Part shown: piece by piece, positions 1 to 5,727 of the stretch | Numbering within the stretch: the stretch's first letter is position 1 | Layout: every line of letters begins with the position of its first letter | Origin: a virus | Virus record (IMG/VR): IMGVR_UViG_3300005294_000052 | Location: 1 to 43,024 of that record | Length of the DNA stretch: 43,024 bases | Strand: one strand, 5' to 3' | The notes under the pieces: model-generated | Seen by the model: only the letters and a program-made list of their open reading frames with translations | What the model was told of the DNA's origin: nothing | Databases searched by the model: none | Program-made: the position numbers and the translations under genes

Positions 1-124
1 ATTCAAGTTTGCGCGGATGGAAACAGTAACCTTCAGGCTGTGCGAGAAGATGGCACATAGCGCATGTTGCCAGTCCTTAGCGGGACTTTTCAATTATCGG
101 CACAGGGAACGGACACAACGCCGC

Positions 125-148
125 GCAATTCATAATCGCAGTGTGAGG
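125..148 (+). repeat. 24-bp direct repeat A, copy 1
   Basis: This 24-base stretch recurs exactly at 841-864. Each copy lies just upstream of a small gene (189-449 and 879-1094). Both are followed by a purine-rich GGTAAAGGA segment that serves as the ribosome binding site. In copy 1 an extra 23 or so bases separate the repeat from that site. Together with repeat B (470-492 and 1104-1126) it brackets two unrelated small genes. Confidence 0.9.
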
Positions 149-188
149 CAGAACAGAGTTTGAGTTTGTGAGGTAAAGGAGAAACGAA

Positions 189-449
189 ATGGCAGAGTTG
201 AAATTAGATTTTAATCAGCGAGAGCGGGCGCGATATGCCAAGCAGTTGCGCGAACTCGCAGAGAACGCAACCAAAGCCGCAGACGCACTTGAGAGTAATG
301 ACGATCCAGAAGCGACTGTACGCTTCATGATTGTAAGCATGGCTGGCTCTGCGCTTAGTAAAGACCTTGGGTCGGCGTTAGTAGACGGTCTCAAGGCTGA
401 GAAGGTCGAAGTTCTCGATGCTGATCGAATTGAATTTCGCAACCTTTGA
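189..449 (+). CDS. Small unknown protein (86 aa)
   Basis: I do not recognise this 86-residue protein. It is preceded by a good Shine-Dalgarno (AAAGGAG at about 175-181) eight bases before the ATG. The N-terminal half is charged and probably helical, with many Arg, Glu and Ala residues; the middle (around residues 45-60) is more hydrophobic and could form the core of a small helical fold. No Cys pair, signal peptide or membrane span is visible. It sits between direct repeat A and direct repeat B, the same arrangement as the unrelated gene at 879-1094, so it looks like an exchangeable accessory gene. Confidence 0.7.
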   Translation: MAELKLDFNQRERARYAKQLRELAENATKAADALESNDDPEATVRFMIVSMAGSALSKDLGSALVDGLKAEKVEVLDADRIEFRNL

Positions 450-469
450 GGTTTGAGTTTTGCCGGACT

Positions 470-492
470 ACTACCGCGAGCGTTCGCAGCCC
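470..492 (+). repeat. 23-bp direct repeat B, copy 1
   Basis: This 23-base segment recurs exactly at 1104-1126. It lies 20 bases after the stop of the gene at 189-449; the other copy lies 9 bases after the stop of the gene at 879-1094. It forms the downstream boundary of two otherwise different gene cassettes. Confidence 0.9.
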
Positions 493-503
493 ATAAAATC
501 AGA

Positions 504-731
504 ATGAAGCCCTACTATCAGGAAAACGGAATCACGATTTACCACGGCGCGGCTGAGGCGGTGCTGCCTACGCTGTCCGAGCGGTTCGATCTGGCCTTTT
601 TCGACCCGCCGTACAACGTCGGCAAGGACTATGGAACTTCGCGAGACGGGGAAGATCGAAACCTTGTCGTCAGTTTACGAACTGATCGAAGCCTAGATAA
701 GCGGCGTGGTGAGGAGCCAGCTTCCCTTTGA
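504..731 (+). pseudogene. Truncated DNA methyltransferase (N-terminal remnant)
   Basis: The first 45 or so residues match the start of a site-specific DNA methyltransferase: an N-terminus M-K-P-Y-Y-Q, a Y-H-G motif, and the catalytic motif IV DPPYNVGKDYG. The intact methyltransferase at 2601-3206 begins in the same way (M-E-P-Y-Y-Q ... YHG ... TDPPY). After motif IV the reading frame stops resembling the family. The C-terminal S-adenosylmethionine motif (FxGxGT) and target-recognition region are missing. The ATG at 504 is preferred because homology starts there; the frame is open from 453. At 631-696 another frame encodes a plausible peptide tail, so the gene may be joined to a fragment of something else. 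With about 75 residues it cannot be an active enzyme. Confidence 0.7.
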
Positions 732-740
732 ATACTTTAG

Positions 741-765
741 CTCGTGGCGCAGTAGCCACAACGAG
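741..765 (+). other. Hairpin next to the tRNA-like element
   Basis: The sequence folds as CTCG/CGAG (741-744 with 762-765) and TGGC/GCCA (745-748 with 755-758), with a six-base loop and a three-base bulge. It ends one base before the first stem of the four-arm element at 767-840 and could stack on it. There is no T-run, so it is not an intrinsic terminator. Its role is unknown; it could mark the 5' border of a processed RNA. Confidence 0.5.
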
Positions 766-766
766 A

Positions 767-840
767 GGGGCGCGGCGTGGTTCGACTCCACGGGGAGCCA
801 CCAACATGAGGCTCCCAAGCTCTCGGGGGAGAGCGGCCCC
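767..840 (+). tRNA. Candidate circularly permuted tRNA (3' half before 5' half)
   Basis: Read in order, the segment gives the 3' half of a tRNA and then the 5' half. First comes the 3' strand of an anticodon stem GGGGC (767-771), then a 4-nt variable loop (772-775). The T arm has a perfect 5-bp stem (776-780/788-792) and a canonical loop TTCGACT (781-787). The 3' acceptor strand GGGAGCC is at 793-799, discriminator A800 and CCA 801-803. After a 6-nt spacer come the 5' acceptor strand GGCTCCC (810-816), AA, a D arm GCTC/GAGC (819-822/831-834), G835 and the 5' anticodon-stem strand GCCCC (836-840). All 21 stem pairs are Watson-Crick. Oddities are A instead of T at position 8, a non-standard D loop, and no T at position 33 next to the stem, so the anticodon is unclear and the RNA may be degenerate or tRNA-like only. 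No known tRNA species is assigned. Confidence 0.55.
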
Positions 841-864
841 GCAATTCATAATCGCAGTGTGAGG
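841..864 (+). repeat. 24-bp direct repeat A, copy 2
   Basis: This is an exact copy of 125-148. It begins immediately after the last stem base of the tRNA-like element (C840). In copy 1 the same repeat is preceded by CACAACG plus four bases; here CACAACG (757-763) is separated from the repeat by the 77-base block holding the tRNA-like element. Confidence 0.9.
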
Positions 865-878
865 TAAAGGAAATGATG

Positions 879-1094
879 ATGAACAAAGCGCGACAACAGA
901 CCAAGCAACGGCTATTTGATGTGATCGATAAGTGGCTTGGCGAGACACAGGAGAAGAGTGATGCGCCTTTTGATTGTTTGATTGGCGACAACACGGTATC
1001 GCTGATGACTGATGCCGCCTTCGCTGTCATCGAGGCCGTCGAAGATAGTCATGCGTATCTCAAGAGTGAAGGAATGTTGGAAGAGGAGATTTGA
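879..1094 (+). CDS. Small unknown protein (about 71 aa)
   Basis: I do not recognise this protein. Three in-frame ATGs (873, 876, 879) follow each other; 879 is preferred because it leaves about seven bases after the AGGA site at 868-871, while 873 leaves almost none. The product is acidic at the C-terminus (ending E-E-E-I) and probably helical, without Cys pairs, signal peptide or membrane span. It is not similar to the 86-residue protein at 189-449, although both lie between copies of repeats A and B. This suggests that different genes occupy equivalent cassettes. Confidence 0.65.
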   Translation: MNKARQQTKQRLFDVIDKWLGETQEKSDAPFDCLIGDNTVSLMTDAAFAVIEAVEDSHAYLKSEGMLEEEI

Positions 1095-1103
1095 CCTTAC
1101 CAG

Positions 1104-1126
1104 ACTACCGCGAGCGTTCGCAGCCC
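1104..1126 (+). repeat. 23-bp direct repeat B, copy 2
   Basis: This is an exact copy of 470-492, placed just after the stop of the gene at 879-1094. Beyond it the two copies diverge. Confidence 0.9.
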
Positions 1127-1179
1127 CACCAGAGAGGGACACAGAGCAACAAGGCGTCGCAGTAACGAAGGGTGAGTAA

Positions 1180-2007
1180 ATGAGTGATCCGATTCATGTG
1201 ATTAGTTTAGGCGCCGGGGTTCAGTCGTCAACGATGGCGCTAATGGCCGCGCACGGCGAGATAACCCCGATGCCCGTTGCCGCCTGCTTTGCTGATACGC
1301 AAGCAGAACCTCCTAGTGTTTACGAATGGCTCGACTGGCTGGAAAGACAATTACCTTTTCCTGTTATTAGAGCAACAGCAGGAAACCTCGCAGATATTCT
1401 TACAACCTCTAAGCTCCGCAGAGACGGCCTTGGTTATTGGCAGAAATCGTCACTACCTGTCTACACGCTGGAGCCTGATGGCAACCGAGGACACGGAACG
1501 CGTGGCTGCACCTATGATTTCAAGGTTCTTGTCTTGCGGAAAGTGCAGCGCAAAATTGCCAAGATTCGTCGCGCTCAAAAGGACGTTGGAGTAGTTACGT
1601 GGATAGGTATATCGACCGATGAAGCGCATCGCATGAAGACCTCGAATGAGTTGTGGGTGGAGCATCGGTATCCTTTAATTGAATCCCGAGTAAGTCGGCA
1701 AGATTGCTTAGTTTGGATGGAAAATAAAGGTTATCCCAAGCCGCCACGCTCTGCTTGTGTGTTTTGTCCCTATCACAGCGATAAGGAATGGCGCAGGCTA
1801 AAAATCGAGGAACCCGAATCCTTTGCCCAGGCAGTAGCTTTTGAGCAGAAATTTCAAACTGAGCGAGCAAAGACCAAGGATGTTCGCGGCATTCCATTTC
1901 TTCATAGCTCCCGAATTCCGCTTGATCAGATTGACTTTAGTAATGCTGAAGATCGCGGACAAGCAAACTTATTCGGGAACGAGTGTGAGGGCATGTGCGG
2001 AGTGTAA
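1180..2007 (+). CDS. PP-loop (PAPS-reductase-like) protein
   Basis: This 275-residue protein belongs to the adenine-nucleotide alpha-hydrolase / PAPS-reductase-like superfamily often seen in phages. A variant PP-loop for nucleotide binding is visible at residues 9-18 (SLGAGVQSST). Cysteines at 110, 193, 196, 269 and 273 include a C-V-F-C pair followed by PYHSDKEW, a signature of this phage group. They may bind a metal or iron-sulfur cluster. Family relatives activate a substrate with ATP for sulfur or nitrogen transfer, as in DndC-type DNA phosphorothioation and in tRNA modification. The real substrate here is unknown. The start follows GGGTGAG at 1171-1177. The nearby methyltransferase genes make a nucleic-acid modification role plausible but unproven. 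Confidence 0.75.
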   Translation: MSDPIHVISLGAGVQSSTMALMAAHGEITPMPVAACFADTQAEPPSVYEWLDWLERQLPFPVIRATAGNLADILTTSKLRRDGLGYWQKSSLPVYTLEPDGNRGHGTRGCTYDFKVLVLRKVQRKIAKIRRAQKDVGVVTWIGISTDEAHRMKTSNELWVEHRYPLIESRVSRQDCLVWMENKGYPKPPRSACVFCPYHSDKEWRRLKIEEPESFAQAVAFEQKFQTERAKTKDVRGIPFLHSSRIPLDQIDFSNAEDRGQANLFGNECEGMCGV

Positions 2008-2042
2008 GCGTCACCACAGAAACGGATAGAGAGGGAGAGTAG

Positions 2043-2531
2043 ATGAGTTTGATTTTTGTAGATTGTGAAGCCTATGGCGGTGCTCCGTCTGTCGGCAAAT
2101 TAACTGAATTTGGCGCGGTCGAGTATAAGACCCGCGAAACGTTTCATGGTGTCATTTGGAAGAGTTCGCCCGACCCTGACAATCCTGCGATCCCGTTGCC
2201 GACTGAGTTAGCGGTTGCCGATCCGTCAATCGTATTCGAGCAGTTTGAGCAATGGCTACAACGCTTCAAAGCGCCCTACGTGTTCGTCTCCGACAACAAC
2301 GGATACGACTGGCAATGGATCAACGACGGATTCTGGCGCTATCTCAATCGCAACCCCTTCGGGCATTCATCACGGCGAATCTCAGACTTCTATGCGGGCC
2401 TGCGCCACAACTTCTTTACGCCTGCGCGTGAATGGAAACATCTCCGCAGAACGAAACACGATCACAATCCAGTCAACGACGCAATGGGCAACGTTGAAGC
2501 GTTTGAACGAATGCAGCAGGGTGAACGATGA
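2043..2531 (+). CDS. DEDDh 3'-5' exonuclease (DnaQ-like)
   Basis: The protein has 162 residues and the spaced motifs of the DEDDh exonuclease superfamily. Motif I is FVDCE (Asp7, Glu9), followed by TEFGAVEY. Motif II lies around residues 84-95 (DNNGYDWQWIND). Motif III is HNPVNDA with His141 and Asp146. Such enzymes remove nucleotides from 3' ends of DNA or RNA using two metal ions. It is a compact single-domain protein like RNase T or a stand-alone proofreading subunit, with no polymerase nearby in this window. The start follows a strong purine-rich site (GAGAGGGAGAG). Whether the substrate is DNA or RNA cannot be told from the sequence. Confidence 0.75.
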   Translation: MSLIFVDCEAYGGAPSVGKLTEFGAVEYKTRETFHGVIWKSSPDPDNPAIPLPTELAVADPSIVFEQFEQWLQRFKAPYVFVSDNNGYDWQWINDGFWRYLNRNPFGHSSRRISDFYAGLRHNFFTPAREWKHLRRTKHDHNPVNDAMGNVEAFERMQQGER

Positions 2532-2578
2532 ACAAATACAAATGCCTACTCAATCCCGGTGATTCTGTTCCTGGGTAA
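2528..2578 (+). CDS. Possible 16-residue peptide
   Basis: A 16-codon frame starts in an ATGA overlap with the stop of the exonuclease gene and reads MNKYKCLLNPGDSVPG. Its stop lies inside the direct repeat at 2572-2587. The overlap suggests translational coupling. It may instead be the remaining N-terminus of a longer gene interrupted by the methyltransferase cassette. Evidence is weak because of the size. Confidence 0.3.
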   Translation: MNKYKCLLNPGDSVPG

Positions 2579-2587
2579 TAGGTGCGG
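2572..2587 (+). repeat. 16-bp direct repeat C, copy 1
   Basis: The 16 bases TGGGTAATAGGTGCGG recur exactly at 3207-3222. The two copies flank the DNA methyltransferase gene with 13 and 0 bases to spare, which marks the gene as a discrete insert or recombination cassette of about 635 bp. Confidence 0.9.
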
Positions 2588-2600
2588 GAGCGCGGGAATA

Positions 2601-3206
2601 ATGGAACCCTACTATCAGGATCAGTCAGTGACGCTTTATCACGGCGATTGTCGGGAAATACTCCCATCATTGCCGAAGGTTGATTTAGTGCTTACTGATC
2701 CGCCTTATCCTGACTATCACGCTGACGCGTATCACTATCGAGATGGATTGCTAGAGGTTTTGAATATCTTGGATTGTAGGCAGTTAGTTTTTTGGTCTGC
2801 CAAAGCACCGTTTCCTTTGAGTTATTCAGCAATTCACATTTGGGACAAATGCCCGGGCGGCGAGATCGCGGCGGCTGCGTATGAAAGAATTTTTGAACGT
2901 AATGGGCACGCGGCTTACAAAATGTTTCGCGCTTTCGTTATCAACAATCCTGTTCGCGCCATGCGTAGCCGGGATTTTTACAGCGGACACCCCTCCCAGA
3001 AACCAACTTACCTGATTCGGCAATTACTAGCCTATTTATGCAAAGGAACGCAAGGTTCTCTGGTTGTCGATCCGTTCGCCGGGGTCGGCACGACCTTGAA
3101 AACGGCAAAGGACATTGGGCTACGGGCCATCGGCATTGAGATTGAAGAAAGGTATTGTGAAATCGCGGCAAATAGAATGTCTCAGGAAGTACTTCAATTT
3201 GCATGA
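2601..3206 (+). CDS. DNA adenine-N6 or cytosine-N4 methyltransferase
   Basis: From the ATG at 2601 the product has 201 residues. It carries the catalytic motif IV TDPPYPDY near residue 32 and, towards the C-terminus, the S-adenosylmethionine motif DPFAGVGTT followed by a GIEIEERY segment. The order catalytic motif first and SAM motif last is that of beta-class amino-methyltransferases. The protein is short for the family, so the target-recognition part must be small. The frame is open from 2559, but the 2601 start is chosen because the paralogous fragment at 504 starts with the same motif. No restriction partner is next to it, so it is probably an orphan methyltransferase protecting or marking phage DNA. 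It is bounded by direct repeats C. Confidence 0.85.
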   Translation: MEPYYQDQSVTLYHGDCREILPSLPKVDLVLTDPPYPDYHADAYHYRDGLLEVLNILDCRQLVFWSAKAPFPLSYSAIHIWDKCPGGEIAAAAYERIFERNGHAAYKMFRAFVINNPVRAMRSRDFYSGHPSQKPTYLIRQLLAYLCKGTQGSLVVDPFAGVGTTLKTAKDIGLRAIGIEIEERYCEIAANRMSQEVLQFA

Positions 3207-3222
3207 TGGGTAATAGGTGCGG
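3207..3222 (+). repeat. 16-bp direct repeat C, copy 2
   Basis: This is an exact copy of 2572-2587, beginning at the base after the methyltransferase stop codon. Removing one repeat plus the gene would join the short frame at 2528 to the leader of the gene at 3241. Confidence 0.9.
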
Positions 3223-3240
3223 CGGTGATTAGGTGGAAAG

Positions 3241-3369
3241 ATGAAAAAATCGACAGTTGAAAAGCAACCACAATCTGATGCTGAAGCTATTGCAGCCTGG
3301 CGCGCGAAACGGGCGAAGCAGGGGGAATTGCAAAAGCCGAAGGTGAAGAAAGGGAAGGCCGAGAAATAA
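3241..3369 (+). CDS. Small basic protein (42 aa)
   Basis: This 42-residue, Lys- and Ala-rich protein is unrecognised. The N-terminal half has the pattern of an amphipathic helix and the last 15 residues are almost all basic, suggesting nucleic-acid or membrane-surface contact. It starts after GGTGGAAAG and its stop overlaps the next ATG by one base (TAATG), so it is probably translated together with the next gene. Confidence 0.55.
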   Translation: MKKSTVEKQPQSDAEAIAAWRAKRAKQGELQKPKVKKGKAEK

Positions 3370-3632
3370 TGTCTTCGTTGGGCCGAGCGTTGGCACCGTA
3401 TCTTTATCCCGGTCCCGGGCGAACCTATTATGGCTATTGCAAGTCCGGTCACAAACTTTACCTTGATGAAGTGGGATGGGATCGCCTGAAAGCGGCGACC
3501 GCGAGAGAAGAGATTAACGGACTTCCCGACGCTCCCTGCAGGGTGGTTGCTCTGTTGCTTCCGTGCGGCGACATCGAAGAATTCGCCAAGCAATGTTACA
3601 AACGCTCTGACGGTACTTACTTTTACGCATGA
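3369..3632 (+). CDS. Unknown protein (87 aa)
   Basis: The product is an 87-residue protein of unknown function, coupled by a one-base overlap to the small basic gene before it. It has Cys residues at several places (YYGYCKSGHK, APCR, LLPCGD, KQCY) but not in a clear CxxC zinc-ribbon arrangement. A stretch rich in Val and Leu in the middle may be the core of a small mixed alpha/beta fold. It has no signal peptide or membrane span. Confidence 0.65.
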   Translation: MSSLGRALAPYLYPGPGRTYYGYCKSGHKLYLDEVGWDRLKAATAREEINGLPDAPCRVVALLLPCGDIEEFAKQCYKRSDGTYFYA

Positions 3633-3666
3633 AACAATCAAAACGCCAACAAGAGGAGGATGCGCG

Positions 3667-3903
3667 ATGAATCAGCGGCTAATTTCAATAGTGTCTGCGA
3701 TGGCGCTTCATCATGCCGTCGTCGTTGGGCGCGGATCTGACTGGGTTGCGAGTATGGTGGACGAAGCCTGTGCTCGCGATCCGATTCCGGGCACTGAGCT
3801 AATTGAAGCCCTCAAGATGCTGAATCGAGAAAAGGCGTCAGAGGCCCGGGGATCGCTACGGGATAGTAACAATGCCCAGCGGTCATACCTATCGGCGCGG
3901 TGA
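3667..3903 (+). CDS. Unknown small protein (78 aa)
   Basis: The ATG at 3667 is chosen because a perfect AGGAGG lies at 3653-3658, although the frame stays open upstream into the previous gene. The 78-residue product is unrecognised. It has a hydrophobic N-terminal third that looks more like a buried helix than a signal peptide, and a polar, Arg/Ser-rich C-terminus. No catalytic motif is visible. Confidence 0.6.
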   Translation: MNQRLISIVSAMALHHAVVVGRGSDWVASMVDEACARDPIPGTELIEALKMLNREKASEARGSLRDSNNAQRSYLSAR

Positions 3904-3912
3904 AACTCATCA

Positions 3913-4305
3913 ATGCGACGAAGTTGGATGTCTCGCGCGGAAGCCATGAAGAAACTGTCTCGCAAAGAACAAGAAATAGAAGCACGCAAGGCGGCGGATC
4001 CAATTGCTCAAGCGTTGGGGCGAACGGACATCGACTATTCCAGCGATGAACTTCCAACTGCTCCACGATTTGCCGATGGCCAAAAGCCAATTGCGGTGCT
4101 GAACTTTATTGACACGCCTTTCGAGACTCAGCACGAAGCCAAGGCAATGAAATTTAGCAAGGTGGAACTGACGATTCACCCGGCCGGGATTCAGGTCGAA
4201 TTCTGGAATGGCGATCGGCAGGTTTATGCAACCGTCGTTCATTCCGTGGATTGGGAGAGCGCGATTGCTCTGGCGATGCTGGAAATGAGTGAAGCCGCGA
4301 AATGA
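3913..4305 (+). CDS. Unknown protein (130 aa)
   Basis: This is a 130-residue protein without recognised motifs. Residues 1-30 are basic and probably helical; residues 60-120 alternate hydrophobic and polar residues, suggesting a beta-rich domain with an aromatic segment (EFWNGDRQVY), followed by a C-terminal helix. In-frame ATGs at 3928 and 3946 are possible alternative starts. Its stop overlaps the start of the J-domain gene (ATGA), so the two are probably co-translated. Confidence 0.6.
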   Translation: MRRSWMSRAEAMKKLSRKEQEIEARKAADPIAQALGRTDIDYSSDELPTAPRFADGQKPIAVLNFIDTPFETQHEAKAMKFSKVELTIHPAGIQVEFWNGDRQVYATVVHSVDWESAIALAMLEMSEAAK

Positions 4306-4898
4306 GCCACTACGAAACATTAGGAGTGAAACCTGACGCCGACGCTGCGGAAATTAAGCGCGCATATCGCAAGCGTGCCGAGCGAGCGCATCCAGACAAG
4401 CAGGGCGGCAACCAGGATGAGATGATGGCGGTCAATCACGCCTTCGATGTTCTGGGTGATCCTAAACGCCGACTGCTTTACGATGCCACTGGACAGGATT
4501 CCCAGCGGCCGATCGAGGAACAATCCCGTGGACTTCTGATGCAAGGATTTCAACAGGCGCTCGCGAAGGGCTCGCACACGATCTTGAAAGATGTTCGATG
4601 GTTCGTAAAAGAGGCTGAAGCTAAGACCGTCGAGAGTCAGCGCAAATCGCGAAAGGCAATTAAAGAACTTCAGTCACGCCGTAAGAAGATCAAAACCAAA
4701 GGCAAAGAGAACGTCTTTCACATGATCGTTGACGGCGAAATTCACAAACTCGAACAGAACATCGCAGTCATGGACGAAGGATTGAAAGTCGTCGCTGAAG
4801 CATTCAAGGCTCTGGATGAATATGAAAGTAGCGAGAAAGAGCCTGAGCGCGCATCTGCCCTTAACCTCGGATACGTTTACACATCAGGAAATTTCTAA
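4302..4898 (+). CDS. J-domain (DnaJ-like) co-chaperone
   Basis: Residues 1-65 form a typical J domain: it opens with HYETLGV, has a basic helix II (KRAYRKRAERA), the essential HPD tripeptide at residues 30-32 and a conserved LYD near the end. J domains stimulate the ATPase of DnaK/Hsp70. The remaining 130 or so residues are highly charged and likely coiled coil, with no Gly/Phe linker, zinc-finger or substrate domain of full DnaJ. The protein probably recruits host DnaK to a phage-specific partner, for example in replication or virion assembly; the partner is unknown. It starts four bases inside the preceding gene. Confidence 0.8.
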   Translation: MSHYETLGVKPDADAAEIKRAYRKRAERAHPDKQGGNQDEMMAVNHAFDVLGDPKRRLLYDATGQDSQRPIEEQSRGLLMQGFQQALAKGSHTILKDVRWFVKEAEAKTVESQRKSRKAIKELQSRRKKIKTKGKENVFHMIVDGEIHKLEQNIAVMDEGLKVVAEAFKALDEYESSEKEPERASALNLGYVYTSGNF

Positions 4899-4907
4899 GG
4901 AGAACAA

Positions 4908-5513
4908 TTGATTAGACCAGAACCATCAACAGCCGGAATCCCGATCTTCCGTGAACTATCAGGGCCAGAGGCAGCGGAGATTTTCGCGCACGACCTCGAG
5001 CAAGCCATCATCGACTTACTTGCCACGGGCGAGTTCAAACAGAAGGCTCTCGACCTTTTTGAAAAGAGCGGGAAGTTCGGCGCCGGCGCGGCTCACCCTG
5101 TGGTCGTTATGATCGCCAACATGAGGATCAAAGTGTACACATCGGTTGAAGCTGCGAGGTCGAAAGAGAAGATGCCACCTCCACAGAGCCATTCACTCGT
5201 GATTGAGACTGGTAAGCATGGCCCAGACTCCGAGGAAGTGATCACATCGGACGTGCAAATCTCGCGAATCATCGGGACCGACACTTCAAATGCAGTCGAC
5301 CGCGCTCGCAAAGAAGTTGGTATTACTCCGAAGGTGCCGAAGAAAGACAACAACGGCATCGTGCTAAACTCAACCGACGAGCATGAGGCGCGGGCGGCAG
5401 ACTATAAAGATCGCATGGCGAAGACCCATTCAAAGGCAGCGGAAACACGAGCAGCAAAGAAGGCAGAACGTGAGAAGTTGGCGAACAATGAACAAGCGCC
5501 GAAAGAGGCGTGA
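4908..5513 (+). CDS. Unknown protein with TTG start (201 aa)
   Basis: Translation most likely begins at TTG 4908, since AAGGAGA at 4897-4903 is ideally placed and no ATG fits. The 201-residue product is unrecognised. Residues 1-140 look like a folded mixed domain, with a helical start and a Val/Ile-rich centre. Residues 145-201 are almost entirely charged and Ala-rich (many Lys, Glu, Arg) and probably an extended helix or disordered tail. No enzyme motif, signal or membrane span is visible. Confidence 0.6.
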   Translation: MIRPEPSTAGIPIFRELSGPEAAEIFAHDLEQAIIDLLATGEFKQKALDLFEKSGKFGAGAAHPVVVMIANMRIKVYTSVEAARSKEKMPPPQSHSLVIETGKHGPDSEEVITSDVQISRIIGTDTSNAVDRARKEVGITPKVPKKDNNGIVLNSTDEHEARAADYKDRMAKTHSKAAETRAAKKAEREKLANNEQAPKEA

Positions 5514-5712
5514 AGCCGCGCTCCGCGAGCGTGAAGCGTTCTGGAAACTTAGCGTGCGCGAACGGATGATTGGAGACTTAGTGTTTCTTCGCACGCCTCC
5601 CGCCAACTTCGGATTTCTTGGATTCACGGTGCTTGAGCGCCAACTCAAAGACGCGGTGAATTATCTTACTGATACTTCTACCGTGCTACGGGCCAGAGTT
5701 AATGGAACCTGA
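5488..5712 (+). CDS. Small basic protein (74 aa)
   Basis: The ATG at 5488 lies 26 bases inside the previous gene; the frame continues upstream but would overlap that gene much further. The 74-residue product starts with a strongly basic segment (MNKRRKRREAALRE) followed by a helical region with aromatic residues. It is unrecognised; nucleic-acid binding is possible from charge alone. Confidence 0.55.
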   Translation: MNKRRKRREAALREREAFWKLSVRERMIGDLVFLRTPPANFGFLGFTVLERQLKDAVNYLTDTSTVLRARVNGT

Positions 5713-5727
5713 ACCTCAAGAGAAGAA

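Noticed and set aside
70-90. Small hairpin AGTCC/GGACT followed by TTTC
   Set aside because: The five-base stem and a T-run of only four bases are too weak to call a terminator.
2-163. Open frame of 54 codons running in from the left edge and ending in TGA at 161-163
   Set aside because: It has no recognisable protein pattern, no visible start, and its last third is encoded by direct repeat A. An open stretch of this length can occur by chance.
721-803. Conventional tRNA using 3' half 767-803 with a 5' half upstream
   Set aside because: Aligning TA-GCTC at 738-743 with the D arm gives no pairing of the acceptor strand with GGGAGCC and no second D-stem strand. The matching 5' half lies downstream instead.
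670-948. Long reverse-strand frames over 670-1030
   Set aside because: They run antisense across the tRNA-like element and the small gene, with Arg/Pro/Ser-rich composition typical of shadow frames and no ribosome binding sites.
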